From: Galbula dea
Taxonomy: Eukaryota; Chordata; Aves; Piciformes; Galbulidae
Length of the DNA stretch: 64,000 nucleotides
NCBI GenBank assembly: GCA_013399015.1
Contig: VWZX01008476.1
Coordinates: 1,326,876 to 1,390,875, forward strand
Direction: 5' to 3'
Below are positions 10,358 to 23,600 of this stretch, piece by piece; position 1 is the stretch's first letter, and every line of letters begins with the position of its first letter. The notes under the pieces were generated by a model. That model saw only the letters and a program-made list of their open reading frames with translations, did not search any database and was not told the origin of the DNA. The translations under genes and the position numbers were made by a program.

Positions 10358-13300
10358 GGCAAGGATCAAAATTGCAACTTTTAAAAGACAAGTGTATTCT
10401 GCTTTGCTGCACTATGTAAAAACATGAGTCAATCTGTGTAAATTAAAAATACTCCACATTTTTGGTAGAGATGTGCACTTGATTTTAACCCTATAATTAA
10501 ATTGTAAGTGTTCACAAATGGGATGCCAGATAAAGAAGATGAAGCTCACTCAGCTCTCTTGCTTTCAGCTTGCCATACTGTTTTGTTCATTCGCACTTCT
10601 TGACCTCACATGCCAGCTACAGCGAGATGTTGGATCACAGAGGCTAATGAACTGCCTCTGGCATGCTGGGTCCTGAAGGGAATGATAGGTTTCAACTGCC
10701 TGCAATACAAGTAATTTCCCAAGAAGATACAGATCCTTTTAATGCAGGAAACAAGAACTGAAATAATTGTTTTATGCGCAGTATGGGATGCATTATGCAA
10801 GGCTATAGAAAAACAGAATGCCAAGTGCTTTCTGGTGTGTGCTCCACTGCCCTGGTCCTGTCCCTGTCCAGACTGAGGACCTGTCTGGACCATGCTATGG
10901 TTGACTTCCAGCCAGCAGACTCATTTTCTTTCTTTAGAAGCCTCAGGACATGGGAGAGAAATCTGAAGAAAATGGTGAGTTCTTGGGTCTAGCTCTGACA
11001 TGCACTTAGAACATCAGTGGGACACATATCTGAGAACTGGGATAAGCCCCAAGTCTGTAACCACACTAAATAGTGAAGTGTGCTGAGGCCACTGCAGAGA
11101 ATTGTCACTGAACAGCCCATGACCCTTTATGTAACTCTGTTAGTTACCAAGCCAGGGTTGCAGCATTCAGACTACATAAAGGAAATTTTCTAAGGCCTGG
11201 TGCGTGGGAATATTTGGGACTGCTAGTTGCCTGAGCTTGAAAACATACCGGGGATCATGCTAATAGTTTAGCTGTACAGATGACAGATTTCTGCTGCCCA
11301 AGAACATTCCCTGGCACTTATTCATTTATTAGTACAGACATAGCCTAAGAACTTCAGTCATTGAGCAGAAAACCTTTGTGTGAGATCCTGTCCAGACAGA
11401 CAAGAAAACACAGTACCTTTGTGATCAACAGGTTTACAAAGGAGATAAAAATATAAATTTCATTTTGATTACTAATACCTACTGATTTCATTTGCAGGTG
11501 TTTTGTGAACTCCTAGGTACTCTCAAAAAAGTTGAAAAAGGCACACTGGGTCCTGAAAGAAAAATATGGAGAGAGCAGATACCCAAGAATAAACCTAATA
11601 AAGCTGCTGTTTCCAAAACAAATAATAAACCTTGCATATCCCAGGAAACACAGCTAGCTGAATGACAAGATTCCCTTCCTTTCCCCCCCCATAAATTTCC
11701 AAGGACAAGCAATGAAACAAAATAAAGAGGATGAACAAATGCTGTACAATTATTTACTGATGGATTTGAGAGGAGAGGGAAACAAAAAAGCCTGAGGTCT
11801 CACAGCCATTACAAATGTATAATGCTCCTAAAAAGAAAAAAGTCTTTTCTACAAGAAGCAGCAGCAGATTTCATATCCCCCCCACCCTGTTCCTTAATGC
11901 AGAATGAACCTGGGCAAACCAGATGCACAACTGTGGCATTCTCCATTGAACATCTGCATTATAAAGCTAAAGCTACTGCTGCTTTTGCCAAACTGCATTT
12001 TATTGCATTCTGCTGCACTGAAGCCTCAGGAGAGTTCTCTTAAAAAAAGTTCACAGGCTGCATCTCTTCTGCTTCAGTTGTCAAAATCTTCAATTTATCT
12101 TTATTCCCCAATATTGAAACAGTATTTAACTGCTCCCCTTATTAATGCCATGATATACCAGCAGTAGGTGAGCTCTACAGAGCACTGTCTTTTCCTAGCT
12201 TTTACTGGAGTTGTACAGATAACATCTTTTGTTTGGCAACTGCAACAAAGTACAAAACTATCAGCCAGTATATGCTGAAACAGAAGTAAAACTGATTTCA
12301 GGTTTGCAAACAAGACCCATCTGTGACAACACTTCCCAACTTTATGGGTCAACATAAAAACCCAAGTTTTCTTTCCAGAGAACAAATTTAAGATCAAGCA
12401 ACAGCTATTTATCTTTACCTCTGCAGGGACTTGTTTGAAAATGCCATCCTTCAACTCAGCTGCTTTGCTTATGTCTGCAATCATTTGCCAAATGCTAGAG
12501 AGTGGCACTTGGCCATATTATTGCAACAACAAGGGGGTGCTTGGGCACCAAGATAATTTTTTGCTTCAGACATTCTGCAGGCTTGTATTTAAAAGGTGTG
12601 ATGCTAGGATGTACTGACTCACCCTAAACTCATATTCAAAATGTCCAAGACCTTAAATGATGTCAACTGGCATTTGAAAGACACAAATTGCCACACAGTG
12701 GCTAATATCACATTTCAAAAAGTAACCCATGTAAAACAGTTCTGTAAGCACAAGGTGCAAAATAACCTTTGTTCTGCATCCCACAAGGCTGGCTATCTTT
12801 GCCACCCCTTTTATGTACCTGTGGAACAGAGACATGACCCTAACTTCTCCCTGTTCCTCTTTGCATCTTTCAGTAAGCCTTCTGAAGGGTGTCCTGGCAG
12901 CAGTGCCCTACATTACTTCAGAAGCTATAAGGCCCCTTGAGGGTTCTGTGTGATGGGGAGGGAGAAGAAACTGGTTACTGCCTTCACAGAATTCATACCC
13001 ATGTAAGGTCCAGCCACTCACAGACATCTTCAGCAAATGAGGAGGACATGATGGTATGTTGACAGGATAACACAAGCCAGTGCTGCTGTTGCCAAGAGCT
13101 CTACTGAGCTCTCAGTGCCTTGTTCATTTAATGACAAGGGTAAGTTCCTTTAATGTCATCTACTGCCATCTATTTTCAACAGCTGGAGAAAAGGGAGTAT
13201 GCATGAGTGTATGCATATATTCGATACACGCTAATAAAAGTAGAGAAAACAAATGTATTGCATAGTACAGTTTAATGAGCTCACCACAACTGTTGAATAT

Positions 13301-16300
13301 ATCTAAATCCAATTGTAATACAGCAATCAGTTAATTGCATGGGAAGATTCAAGCACAGGGTAAAACACTGGTACAGAATTCAGACCAAACTCACAAGGAA
13401 GGCTTTTCTTCTTTCGCCCTGATCCATTTCTTATCAAATTATACTGGGTTTGCAACATACTCTAGAGATGAACTATCATTTAATTAAAACTTTCCATTAC
13501 ATTATCCTTTATTCCTTAACACTAACATTCAGAGTATTTAATGAATCCTCATCTGGCTTTACTGTTTTTTGGAAATGACCTTGAATTTTTAGTAAGCTGT
13601 TGACTGAGGTCAGAGAAGACACACAGCTACTCAGCAATGGTTCAATTCCTGAACCAGCACCTTTCTCACTGATTCAGGAAGACATCACAAATTTGAACAA
13701 TTTTGCATAAACTGAAGCTGATTAATTCACAAAAGATATTCTTCCCCTTAAGGTGGTATCAGTGATCTTACTGGTAACTAGGGAAAACTTCTGCTATTTT
13801 TCAGATTTGATGTAAAAATCAGTTAACAGAGAAATCTAAGGTCAATAAAGAGCCTCAGACAGCTTTGTAAAACTAGAGGGCATTCACTTTGCTGTCTCTG
13901 TAAATCCCTGTCTAGGTTCTTTAAGTTTTCCTTCCTGATATGTGTTAAACACCATTCTGATTTTAGGCTAGAAGTAGCTGTGGGATAAGAAATCCCAGTG
14001 TATATTTTATATATCAACTTGTTAGGTAAGATCATCATTATTTTATCACACAAAGCGGTGCTGAAATTCCACTATCACTTCAGTTGCTGTTTACCTACCA
14101 ATGTGCTCACATCAGATGTTGATAAATGATTAAATAGCTTTCTGACTTAATTCTCAAAAATTCTTTTCTGAAGAAAAGTGGGGAACATTAACTTCTACCT
14201 CTTCATACTGAAGGCAATGTCTATTGTGCAGACCTGGAGATACTGCTATTGTTGACCTTCTTGTTGGCAGTACCATACAAAATATTTTAAATGGGATTAG
14301 GCTATCTTCAGAAACTTCCTCTCTCACTTTTGCTTGTTGTATTTGGTGCTTAGATGTCACTTCAAGATACAGCTATTCCTTCTCTACAGTACCTGCCATG
14401 CTGCTGTAACTCTTGTTTCCCGGCCAGCAAGAGGCTGCTACAGACTCTCAGCTTCACCAATGTCCATGGGACTCTAACAGTAACAGAGTCTGCAGTCCAA
14501 ACTTCCCAGGGATTCTGATGCCATGGGGTTTAGCTTTTAAGATCCTGAAGTGTGAATACCAACATTAGGCCATACAAAACATCAAGTATCCTTGGAAAGT
14601 TTCATCCCATCCCCACTACCTGAAAATTAAGTTATATTAACTAACTTTTGTAAATGCTACTGCACTTCAAACCAATTTTTGTTAATGATTGTTGCACTTT
14701 TTATTTCTCATTTCTACACATAGCTTCATTGCAGGTACAATCTAACAAACTCAAAGTGCAGATAAAGTAGAAATTTCTAGTACATGTGATATTTCACTAA
14801 TAATTTTTTGAAAACACTTGAAAATTGAAAGTAATCTTAAATTAGCTTAAGGAAATGCTGCATAAAAACAAAGATTAGCAGAGGGGAACTAATCTAATAT
14901 AGAAAATCAATCATTGTGTTGCAAAACAGAAAGGGGTTTACAGCCTTCGGTCACAAAAAACAGTTGGTTCGGGGCAATTCTTAAAGAGGCTCACTGTATT
15001 GAAAGGATTACAAAATAGAAGTGTAAAATTAACTAACACAATGGTTCTGATGCCACATAAATCACTAAACATGGTTGGAAACTCACAGAATGTGACCATA
15101 AATATTGGCAAATGCTGCAAATGCTTAGAAAAAACCCTACAATTCTCTATTTTAACTAATATCTGGATCCTGTATAGTGGAGCTTGCAAGTTAACACACA
15201 GCTCTCTCAAGCCCAGCTGTTTTGTGGGGAATAAATGCAGAAGCCCACTACTAAGTGACCAGATGCATAAGCCACTGCCACTATCACAAGCCCCTACTTA
15301 CAAATGTGACTCTGCTGTGCATCACTTGGCATGTACATGGGCACATGGGGAAGGGAGGGCATTTTCCCACACCATAATTAGCATAGAAGCAGTAACCATG
15401 ATGTTCACAGCATGGGTCTCAATGGAACAGATTATCTGAGCTGCCCAATGCCAGTTTCCAAAGCATCCTCCTCTAAAAGTATTTCCTGGATTTACACTAG
15501 TGGTACCACACTTGAATTCTCCTGTGATGTGCCAGGTGCTGTAGAGGTGGTTAATTGGTGCAACCCATGATTTAAAACACTGCTGCTGTAAGAACTGCTC
15601 TCTCTTGCTACCAAGCACCCAGCAGCTGGAAGGCAGAGAGCTGGACTGTGTGCAATACATCTGTTTGCAACACACATCAAGAGCCTTACAAAAAGCAGCA
15701 AGTATTGGATTATAACCACTTGGGAGGCCTAATACACATACACAGAGTAGGACCAGAAGTTTAGCTGTCTGACCTAGCTACCTGTTCTAAAAAAGAGAAG
15801 AAAACATGTCTAGAACAGCTGAAATATGTACACTGCAGGCAAAGAAAGAAAGAAAACAAATCACTCCTCAAAGACAAGGGAATCTTCCCCTTTGAAAGGC
15901 TTCTAAGCAATTAGTCATCATTTCTAAATTCAGTCAAAGTGCATAACAGGAGAAACCCAGACTGAGCCAGAAGGAAAATCAGCACAGCCAAGCATCCATT
16001 TGAACTGATACCAGCACTGACAGAAGATGATGGGCAACAAAGCAGCACTGTGGTCCACCCTGTCAGTCTGCTGGGCACATACCTATTTACTAGTTAAGCT
16101 GATCAAGATGCATAAAACTAACATTTCAGGACAGCTTGGTTGCCAAGTCTTTTCAACACCTTCTCAGTCTCATGCTACTTACTGCCCAGCTCCAGTTTAG
16201 ACACTGCCTGCTTTTATGTGGTGGGACCTTACATGTCACAGTGAAACCAAGGTCCTCTTTTCAAAGTGACAATTCAACTAGCTCCATAGTAGTTTGTCCT

Positions 16301-19300
16301 TATTAGCAGCATTTAACCAGTAACTGATTAGAAATATATGAGGTGTCCTGTGCAGCTCAGGGATTACACTGTCATGTGCACAGCTTCTGACAAACCACAA
16401 CTGAGCCAAGCATAAGCCTGTTAGAACAGCTATTTGTGCATGTTGTCAGGAGGGGCTGCTGCTGGTCATTCACAACCTAGTCAAGTTGTAATACAAACCT
16501 GCTAAACTCCCAGGCTATCCTGCAAAACTCCCACTACCTTCAACAGACCAGGAATTAACTCAAAAGAATACAAGGTGCCATTTTTAACAGTGCTCTGTTT
16601 GGTTCAAGATTTTTAACTAATCAGTGGAGTTTCAGAAAAATTCTCCAGTCTGAATATCCTGTAAAATTGCTAGTGCTGCAGCACCAGACCTAGTGATCTG
16701 TACTATTTTCTGGGGTATTTTTAAAGACAATTTACATCAACTGTGAATTTTGTTCACAAGCCTTCTTTCTACCTGCATGGAAAGGCCTCATAGACACTTA
16801 TTTTAATTCTCAGTTCTTTAATCTCTTCACTAAGGTAAATATTGGCATCAAAATCAGTATTCAGTCAATTTCTAAAGGCAACAAAGAACTCCAGTCACAT
16901 TTTTCTGAGCTCACAGTGAACAAGGTTGGCTTTGGTTTTAATTAATCATGTATAAGGGAGAACATTAACAGTGGTATGACTAAGAGCTCTACTAAAGGAA
17001 TGTTTGAGAGAAAGTGGGTGTCACATTGACTTCTTGGTGATTCATGATTATTATTATTTTTACTGCTTGTCATTTTTTATTTCACCACTACCATTCCACA
17101 ATAAAGGAAACTGGCCCATCCACACCAAAACTTTCACTCAGTAAATCCATATCCACAACACTGCCATTTTGTTCAAATCTGCAACTTTTTTCAAACAAAA
17201 GGAAACTACATGAAACTCTTGCAAAAAAGAAGCTATCCACACTTCCCACATAGCTTTGAGAACACATCTAAAATGACAACTTTTGATATGTAGCTCCTCT
17301 GCTACTCCACTTCCTTGGGTTCTTGGCCCAGTCTCACATTTCATACCTAGTGTCAAACCTTCCTTTTTAAAAAAAAAAATATTGTAAATACTGGCAAACA
17401 TTTTTCTAGATCTATTACATTGGTGGGGGAGAGAACAGATCTGTGCTCTCAATTGTGCTAATTGTAGTAAAAGTGTAGTTGCATATAAATTGATACAGAA
17501 AATAAACCCAGAGTTCAATTAGAAATTTTAACATTATCTTCTATTCTTCTACTATTTTCTATTATCATCTTCTATTTTGCTATAAACACTGCACTTGATT
17601 ATGTATTTATATTGTCACTGCTAAACAATCATTCAACTGCAAGATAAAAACATTAAGCCATTCCAGAGAAAACTGCATGTAATTTAATTACCACCAAGTT
17701 TTTTTGTCCACACTCAACTATCAAAGTTTACTTTTAAATACTACTTATCAACACAAACCCTTCAAGCATCCTGTTGAGTAGGTTCTGTGTGTGAGTCTAC
17801 ACTCAAAGGCACACCTGCAAACATGTCTGTAAGGCTCATTTTATCCACTTTAGGGTTGAAGGCCTTTGCTAAGTCACTACCTTGCTCTGCATCAGTGTAA
17901 GGTATGAAACCTATAAAGAATTTGATTTTTTTTTTTTATAGCAATAATAGTTTAACTGCCAAAATTCTCTATTGCTCATGTTTGTAGAGCTGGAAAGTCT
18001 AAACCATGGCACCATACCAAATCACATTTATTTGGGCATACTGAGAGTTGGCAGGAATTCTTCAAGAAGCCAGATATTATAATCTTCAGCTTCTGTGGTG
18101 GCAAATGCTGCTGGTAGGGTGTTTGACAAAACACATCTGTTGTTAACATTTACAATGAGAAGTATGCCATATTCATCCCACACATTTCTTAATCATTATT
18201 CCACCTTCTCCATGCAAATGTAACAAATTACTTTTATTTACATGGAAAGATTCCAGCTTGATAAAATTAAGTCCCACAGGGAGATGTCTTTCATTCATTT
18301 AGTAGCTATGTAAGAGTGATCCACAAATACACCCTTTCCTTAAGAATTAATGCAAATAAACCTACAGAAATACTGCAAGGAGTCAATCAAAATTGATTGT
18401 GAAATATTAGCATAGAAAATCATTCAGGGAGTGTAGGTGACCAAAGGAAGTTCACTGCTCAATTAGTGAGCATACACAGTGAATATAAGAGTGCCTAATG
18501 ACTAAACCCAACAAATCCTGCAGGTCTTCACCAAAACCAAACATATGTGGTTCAATTCACCATTGAGAGGTAATTTGCAGGCTGTGTGTACTAGTTTCTC
18601 CATAAGACTACTGTTTTTTTCAAACAGCTTCAGAACACGAAATGATCTGGTAGAAAACACCTACAGAACACTGAGTTTGCACCAGTGATGTGTCAGAATG
18701 GAGGATGTTGAAGATCACCCAAACCAGCACCTAGTCCCAGTCAGTATCATGCACTCTATGGGCTGAGCTGCACAGGTAAGCTAGAACAACACTCACTACT
18801 AGCAAGAGACAACAGCTTTCCAAGGAGAAATAAACATTGTTGGTCTGCTTTGTCACTCTTTTGAAAAGAAGCCTTTATTGAATGACTTTCAAAAAAACTA
18901 CCATATTTATGGTTTCTTTTCTCCTTTTTTCTGATGAGGCAGGAAACATCAGAACATGCAACTGCTAGTTTGGTTTTGTTGTTAGTTTGGTAGTGGTTTT
19001 TCTTTTACTAATTAACCTATTGGGCTGAAATATCAAAATATTTATTTAATTTCAAATAAAATACTTCATTAAGCTAACAAAAAAAGAAAAAGGTATTTAG
19101 GGAAAACAACACCAGAACTCACCATCAGAAGTAGATCCATTAGTCTTTATTCATAGGAAAGTTTTCCTTCCACTGGGCTATAAAAGGAAACAATCCCCTT
19201 CCATACTAACTCTCCAACCTTTTTGCTATCAACAAACCTACTGCAACACATTTTCAGAGGACACAGCATCTCAGCAAAGAGACTAGCAATCTAAAACAGC

Positions 19301-22300
19301 TGCCACATTTCACAGTACTCCCTGAAGAGATTATGTCTAATGAAGAGCGTGAAAGATAATTTTACAGGTCATTTCAAGCAAGATAGTTGAGGCTGAAGAT
19401 AAAAAATGCCATGCCAATAGCAGGAACTGTTATACTGCAGTCAGGAAATAATTAAACATATTGTTTAATAAAGAAATGTTTTTAATGTATTGGGTTTGAT
19501 GGTGCCAAGAAACACTTGATCTGAAAACCACAAAACCTGAGGAATAGCCTATGCCTCAAGGCAATTATGCACATCAGAACCCTTCTCCCCTCCCATTTTC
19601 ATCTGATAATTTGTGTGCCTCATTTCCAACTGACATTTTAATGCACAATTATCCTTCCTCACGTGTATAAAAATATTTTTCCACGGTGCAAAATATTTCC
19701 AAGTATAAATAAACAATATAACCAGATGTCTAACTAAATTAGTTTATTCTCACTAGCTTAGTACGCCAACAATCTGTTCTCCAATAACATTTTTTCAGCA
19801 GGGAAGTTCACAAACAAGTACTATCACTTTCAAATCCCACTGCACATCAGCACTGAGATATGGAGTTAGACCTCAAAATGCACTTTGCATCCTGTTTTAA
19901 GCTACAAAAACAAAATCGGGCTTTTTGCCAATGAAATACTTGCACAAGAGGGGGAAGAATAAAGCATCCATATTTTTGTTTTTCAGGAGGCAATATTCTA
20001 ACATGCTTGTTACAATGTATTTTTTGACACATGAGGAGGTAAACTGACTAGATGGAAAAGAACTACTAGAAAGTGTGTATTAGAAATGACATGCAAGTAA
20101 ACAATAATTAAATTCTTAAAAAGCAGCCTCATTTTTGGAAACTAAATACAAATTATGCAGATAGCCCAAGGTGTGTTTTCAAAAGAAAACCAGGATTTTT
20201 TTCAGCACAAAATCTCAACACAATTTCATTTTGCACTATACCACAGAGGTCAGAGTTTTCTATCCACTTAGTACAAAAAGACTGCATGATCCTACTTGTC
20301 CATGGCTGATGAGACCAAGGCACCTTGCTGAAGTCTTGTTTGCAACAACAGCAGCAGCTACCTCACACACAGTAAAGATGTTCCTCAGAAAGACAGGTAC
20401 TGAATTAAAACTCTTTTGGTATGAGGCACATTCTTAAGCATGAGCAGTGAAACACAAAGAAAGCCTCAAATACATAAGAGTCTGTCAAGTCTCTAGAATA
20501 ACCCAGTAAGAACTGATTAACTTATTGATACAAGATTAAGCTAGCTGGTTTGATCACTGACAATCACTCTGATTTTTAATGTGAACATCCTATTTTACAA
20601 CTAATGAATCATCTGATGAAAGAAAAAAAAAAAAAAGGCAAGTTCAGTGTCTTTTACTGACCAGACAGTTTACTGCTATAAAGGGACTGTATACCAAGGC
20701 TCAGAAGTAACACCACTGAACTAAAGCAGTAGTTTGATGGATCAGGGCTTTATCTATAAATATAAAAAACCCAGTTCCCCTAAAATGGTTATTTTAGAAT
20801 CCAGCCACTACACCACTTAAAGGCAGTCAAAGCACAAGAAAAACACATTCTACAAACACCACACACAATGTTAGCATTAGTACAAAATCACCACTTGAAA
20901 AATGTTGTTCTTTGGTATGACTACTTTAAGAGACAGCAATGTTACATCACTAAGTGTGTTACCCTCTCACTAATGGTTAAAAGGAGGTACATGTCAGCTT
21001 TTTTTGGACATCATCTGTACACTGCATTATGGTTCTGCATGAAAAATTCAGAATCTGTGCTTAGTAATCACCATACCCTGGAGGAGCCTATAGTCACTGC
21101 ACTGACCCCTGCCAGCCAAGGAAGTCCTTGCAGCAGTTACATGTAGGCATTGCCTACAGGTGACTGTGACATAGCTCCTTTCCATAATCCAGAGAAGCAC
21201 CAAATGCCTAATGTGCAACTAAAAACCAACACTGCCCACAAAAGCACTCTTTTTTTTGTACTGATTATATGTATCTGAGAACAGGGACACTCCTCAAATT
21301 TATACCCATCATGCTTAGCATATAGCTTCTGTCTATTCTCCCAAAGACTGATAGAAATACCTGCCATTAGGAAGGGACTCCAGGGCCTACCTGCACCACA
21401 AAAATCAGTCATCTATGGCCTTGATATTACATAATTGGAGAAAAATTCCTGCATTTAGTGCTATCATAGTTCTACAAAAACTTTATTAGGATGTGGCTTT
21501 TTCCCCCATGACATGATAAAAGGTGATCTCCACACTTGTGTGCTGGACCAAGAGCTGGCAGGACAGGCTTACACTGCTAAAGTGAAAACACCAGCACTCC
21601 ACAGGCCTTGCATATTTTTAAAAGATGTACAACCAATCTGAACAAGTACATAGCAAAGGAACAGAGTTGCCCTTTCAGTTCACAGCTGAAGTCCACTAGT
21701 CAGAACCAATCTCTGAACTAACCATAATGAAGTTCTTCAGAAAGCTTTCACTAGGCAGATACATCCATATATTTTGAGATGGAGTTTAAGTCAAATGTAC
21801 AATAACATATGCTCTTACAGCTACATGGGCATTCTTAATTAGTACTCTAAAAATACAGGTGAATACAATACAGCACTGAATTCTGAAAACTTTGATTTTT
21901 CTTAACTGAGTTTATAAAAAAAAACAAATACTCTGAGTGTTGCCAATTTCCTTACTATTACTCCTTTCCTATATCCAGATGTTAAGTCAGGTGGCTGGCA
22001 AGTCCCTCATACACAAAACAGCAAGAACTATGAGAGGTTGATAAGTGGAATTTACCAGTTAAGTAACAAAATACAACTTGTATGTAAGAAAACACACATC
22101 TTCTGGTAATAACCAGAGATTTTAGGACTCATCTTGCAAGGCTTAATACCCATTTTCCCTCTCTGTGGGATAGCTTCTCCTCAGAAGCATTAACCAGTGG
22201 TAATTACAGAAGTCATGCTGACAACATAGAACCAGAGGGACGCTGCCAACATTGAATGTCAACTGACCTGGATGTTAAAAATTGCAGTTCCTGGAACCTT

Positions 22301-22599
22301 TGTAATTTATGTTTCATTTAGTTTTTATTGCACATATTCTTACACCCTACTTTAAATGATAACTACCCAGCAAAACTCAGAAAGCAATTACGTGAGGCTA
22401 CATGATTTTGACAAAATGCAGTAATGAAAGGATTATGGTTTTATGAACACGCCTGCAATGTGCACTCTCTCTGTGGGAGCCACTGATCGTAGGAGTTAAA
22501 ATGGGTTTATCTATATTAAAGCCATTAGGTGCTGTTAGTTTTAAGCTCGACCGATTCCCCTCGCACCACAGCAAACTGAAGCCATCCTTCGCCTCCCTT
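10358..22599. other. Intronic stretch, 5' part of TRPC6 intron 1
   Basis: Over 12 kb of AT-rich intron. I found no exon, tRNA-like or structural RNA sequence and no intact mobile element. Small simple repeats include a GAAA run near 15842 and A or T runs near 17369, 17926 and 20622. A good GTGAGT donor-like site at 10976 follows a 72-codon plus-strand frame (10774-10992). It has no matching acceptor context I can support. Confidence 0.55.
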
Positions 22600-23600
22600 G
22601 CAGCAGGGCAGGTAACACAGAGTGCGCCTCGCAAGGAGACCTCTCCCAGCTGGGCACAGGGGTGCTACCTCTGCTCCTCCGCCTTACGCAAACACAGTTA
22701 CCGAGAGGAAGACGAGGAACGCGGCTGACCCGAGCGGGTCCCACCACGGGCTCTGCCCCAGCCGGTGCGCAGCGGCACCTCCCGCCGGCCGCGGCAGCCA
22801 GCCCAGCCCCGCGCAGCGCCGCCGACCCCCATCAGGACCTGTCCCGCCGCAGCCTCTAACGGGAGTTAGCGTGAAGCCCGGCGCCCCGGCCCCCTCCACA
22901 CCCACGCGAGGAAGAAGGAAAAGAAAGAGGAAAGGAGTCAGGAAGGGATCCCCGGGACCAGCCTCCGGGACTCACACGGGGTAGAAGGCGTAGGGCGGCA
23001 GGTTGCTCTCCTCGCACGGCTCCGCGTCGAGCAGCAGGTAGTCCTGGCTGTCGTTCCGCCGGGCACCGGCCACGGGGGAGCTGTTCTTCCGCGGGGCATA
23101 GGACTGCGCCTGGGTCATGTTGTCCCGCGGCTGAGGCGCCCGGACTCGCAGCGACTGCCTCCCGGGACCGCGAAGACAGCGCGGAACCCGCCGGGGCGCG
23201 ACACTGCGGCTATGTCTCCTCGCAGCGCCGCGTCCCTCGGCAGAGGTTGGGAGGGCGGAGGGACCCCACCGAGGTGTTACGATATCGACGGGTGCCTCCG
23301 CCCCGAGAACTGCCGCCCGCAGCGCCGGAGGCGAGGCGCTCCTCGGAACGGGGGCTGTAAAGTTTGCGGCACGTCAGCTAGTGCGACTGCCCCCGGCTGG
23401 CGAGAAGGGGCGGGAGGTGGGAGGGCGGCGGCCTCCCTTTACCTCCCCTGAGGAGCCGCCTTCGCCGTCCCGTCGGCTCCGAGCCGAGCCGATCCCACCC
23501 TGCCCCCGCCGCCCGCCAGTCGCCGGGCCCGCAGCGCCTCACCACAGCGGAGCTGGCGGTCAGCGACCACTCGGCTGCCGCGGAACCACCGTCTCACCTG
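22600..23600. promoter_or_regulatory. TRPC6: CpG island and presumed promoter of TRPC6
   Basis: An abrupt GC- and CpG-rich block stands in otherwise AT-rich sequence and surrounds TRPC6 exon 1. No TATA box is obvious at a fixed distance from the start codon, as expected for a CpG-island promoter with dispersed initiation. GGGCGG-type GC boxes are present (for example near 23253 and 23423). A CRE-like half site (TGACGT on the minus strand, 23376-23371) lies about 255 bases upstream of the ATG. Several frames through the island stay open only because stop codons are rare in GC-rich DNA; they should not be read as genes. The transcription start cannot be placed from sequence alone. Confidence 0.75.
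22976..23118 (-). CDS. TRPC6: TRPC6 exon 1 (coding part), start codon to splice donor
   Basis: This exon encodes the cytosolic N-terminus of the receptor-operated, diacylglycerol-activated cation channel TRPC6. The ATG is at 23118-23116 with A at -3. It is the first in-frame ATG after an in-frame stop at 23376-23374, which supports the start. The exon gives 47 codons plus two bases: it begins MTQAQSYAPRKNSS, contains ARRNDSQDYLLLD and ends NLPPYAFYP. The ARRN(D/E)SQDYLL block matches the known TRPC6 N-terminus and separates it from TRPC3 and TRPC7. A perfect GTGAGT donor follows (22975-22970 on the minus strand). The two leftover bases join the single base of exon 2 to make a Val codon, so the phases agree. 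The rest of the N-terminus differs from the human protein, and the product is 9 residues shorter up to the end of exon 2. The 5' UTR extends to higher coordinates, but its start cannot be fixed from sequence. Confidence 0.95.

Larger units (their letters stand above)
2934..22975 (-). other. TRPC6: TRPC6 intron 1
   Basis: This ~20 kb intron lies between exons 1 and 2, with GTGAGT at its 5' end and CACACAG at its 3' end. It is AT-rich and non-coding. It contains the LTR/CR1 composite at 4613-5106, the small tandem duplication at 9575-9673 and the duplicated block with microsatellite at 9887-10357. It also holds scattered mononucleotide runs (for example near 3140, 8050, 17370, 17930, 20625) and a short CA run at about 4101. 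The open frames of 60-146 codons in it (for example 12101-12508 minus and 14999-15439 plus) have no recognisable domain, overlap frames on the other strand, and look like chance. Confidence 0.93.

Noticed and set aside
12101..12508. 135-codon minus-strand frame in TRPC6 intron 1
   Set aside because: No recognisable domain, and no acceptor/donor pair that would make it an extra TRPC6 exon. TRPC6 exon 1 joins exon 2 directly with matching phase.
14938..15439. 146-codon plus-strand frame overlapping a 90-codon minus frame
   Set aside because: No domain, no splice context and competing frames on both strands. It is within the length expected by chance over 64 kb of this composition.
22622..22984. 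120-codon plus-strand frame, Pro/Arg-rich, opposite TRPC6 exon 1
   Set aside because: It lies within the GC-rich CpG island where stops are rare, is antisense to a certain exon, and has low-complexity composition with no domain.
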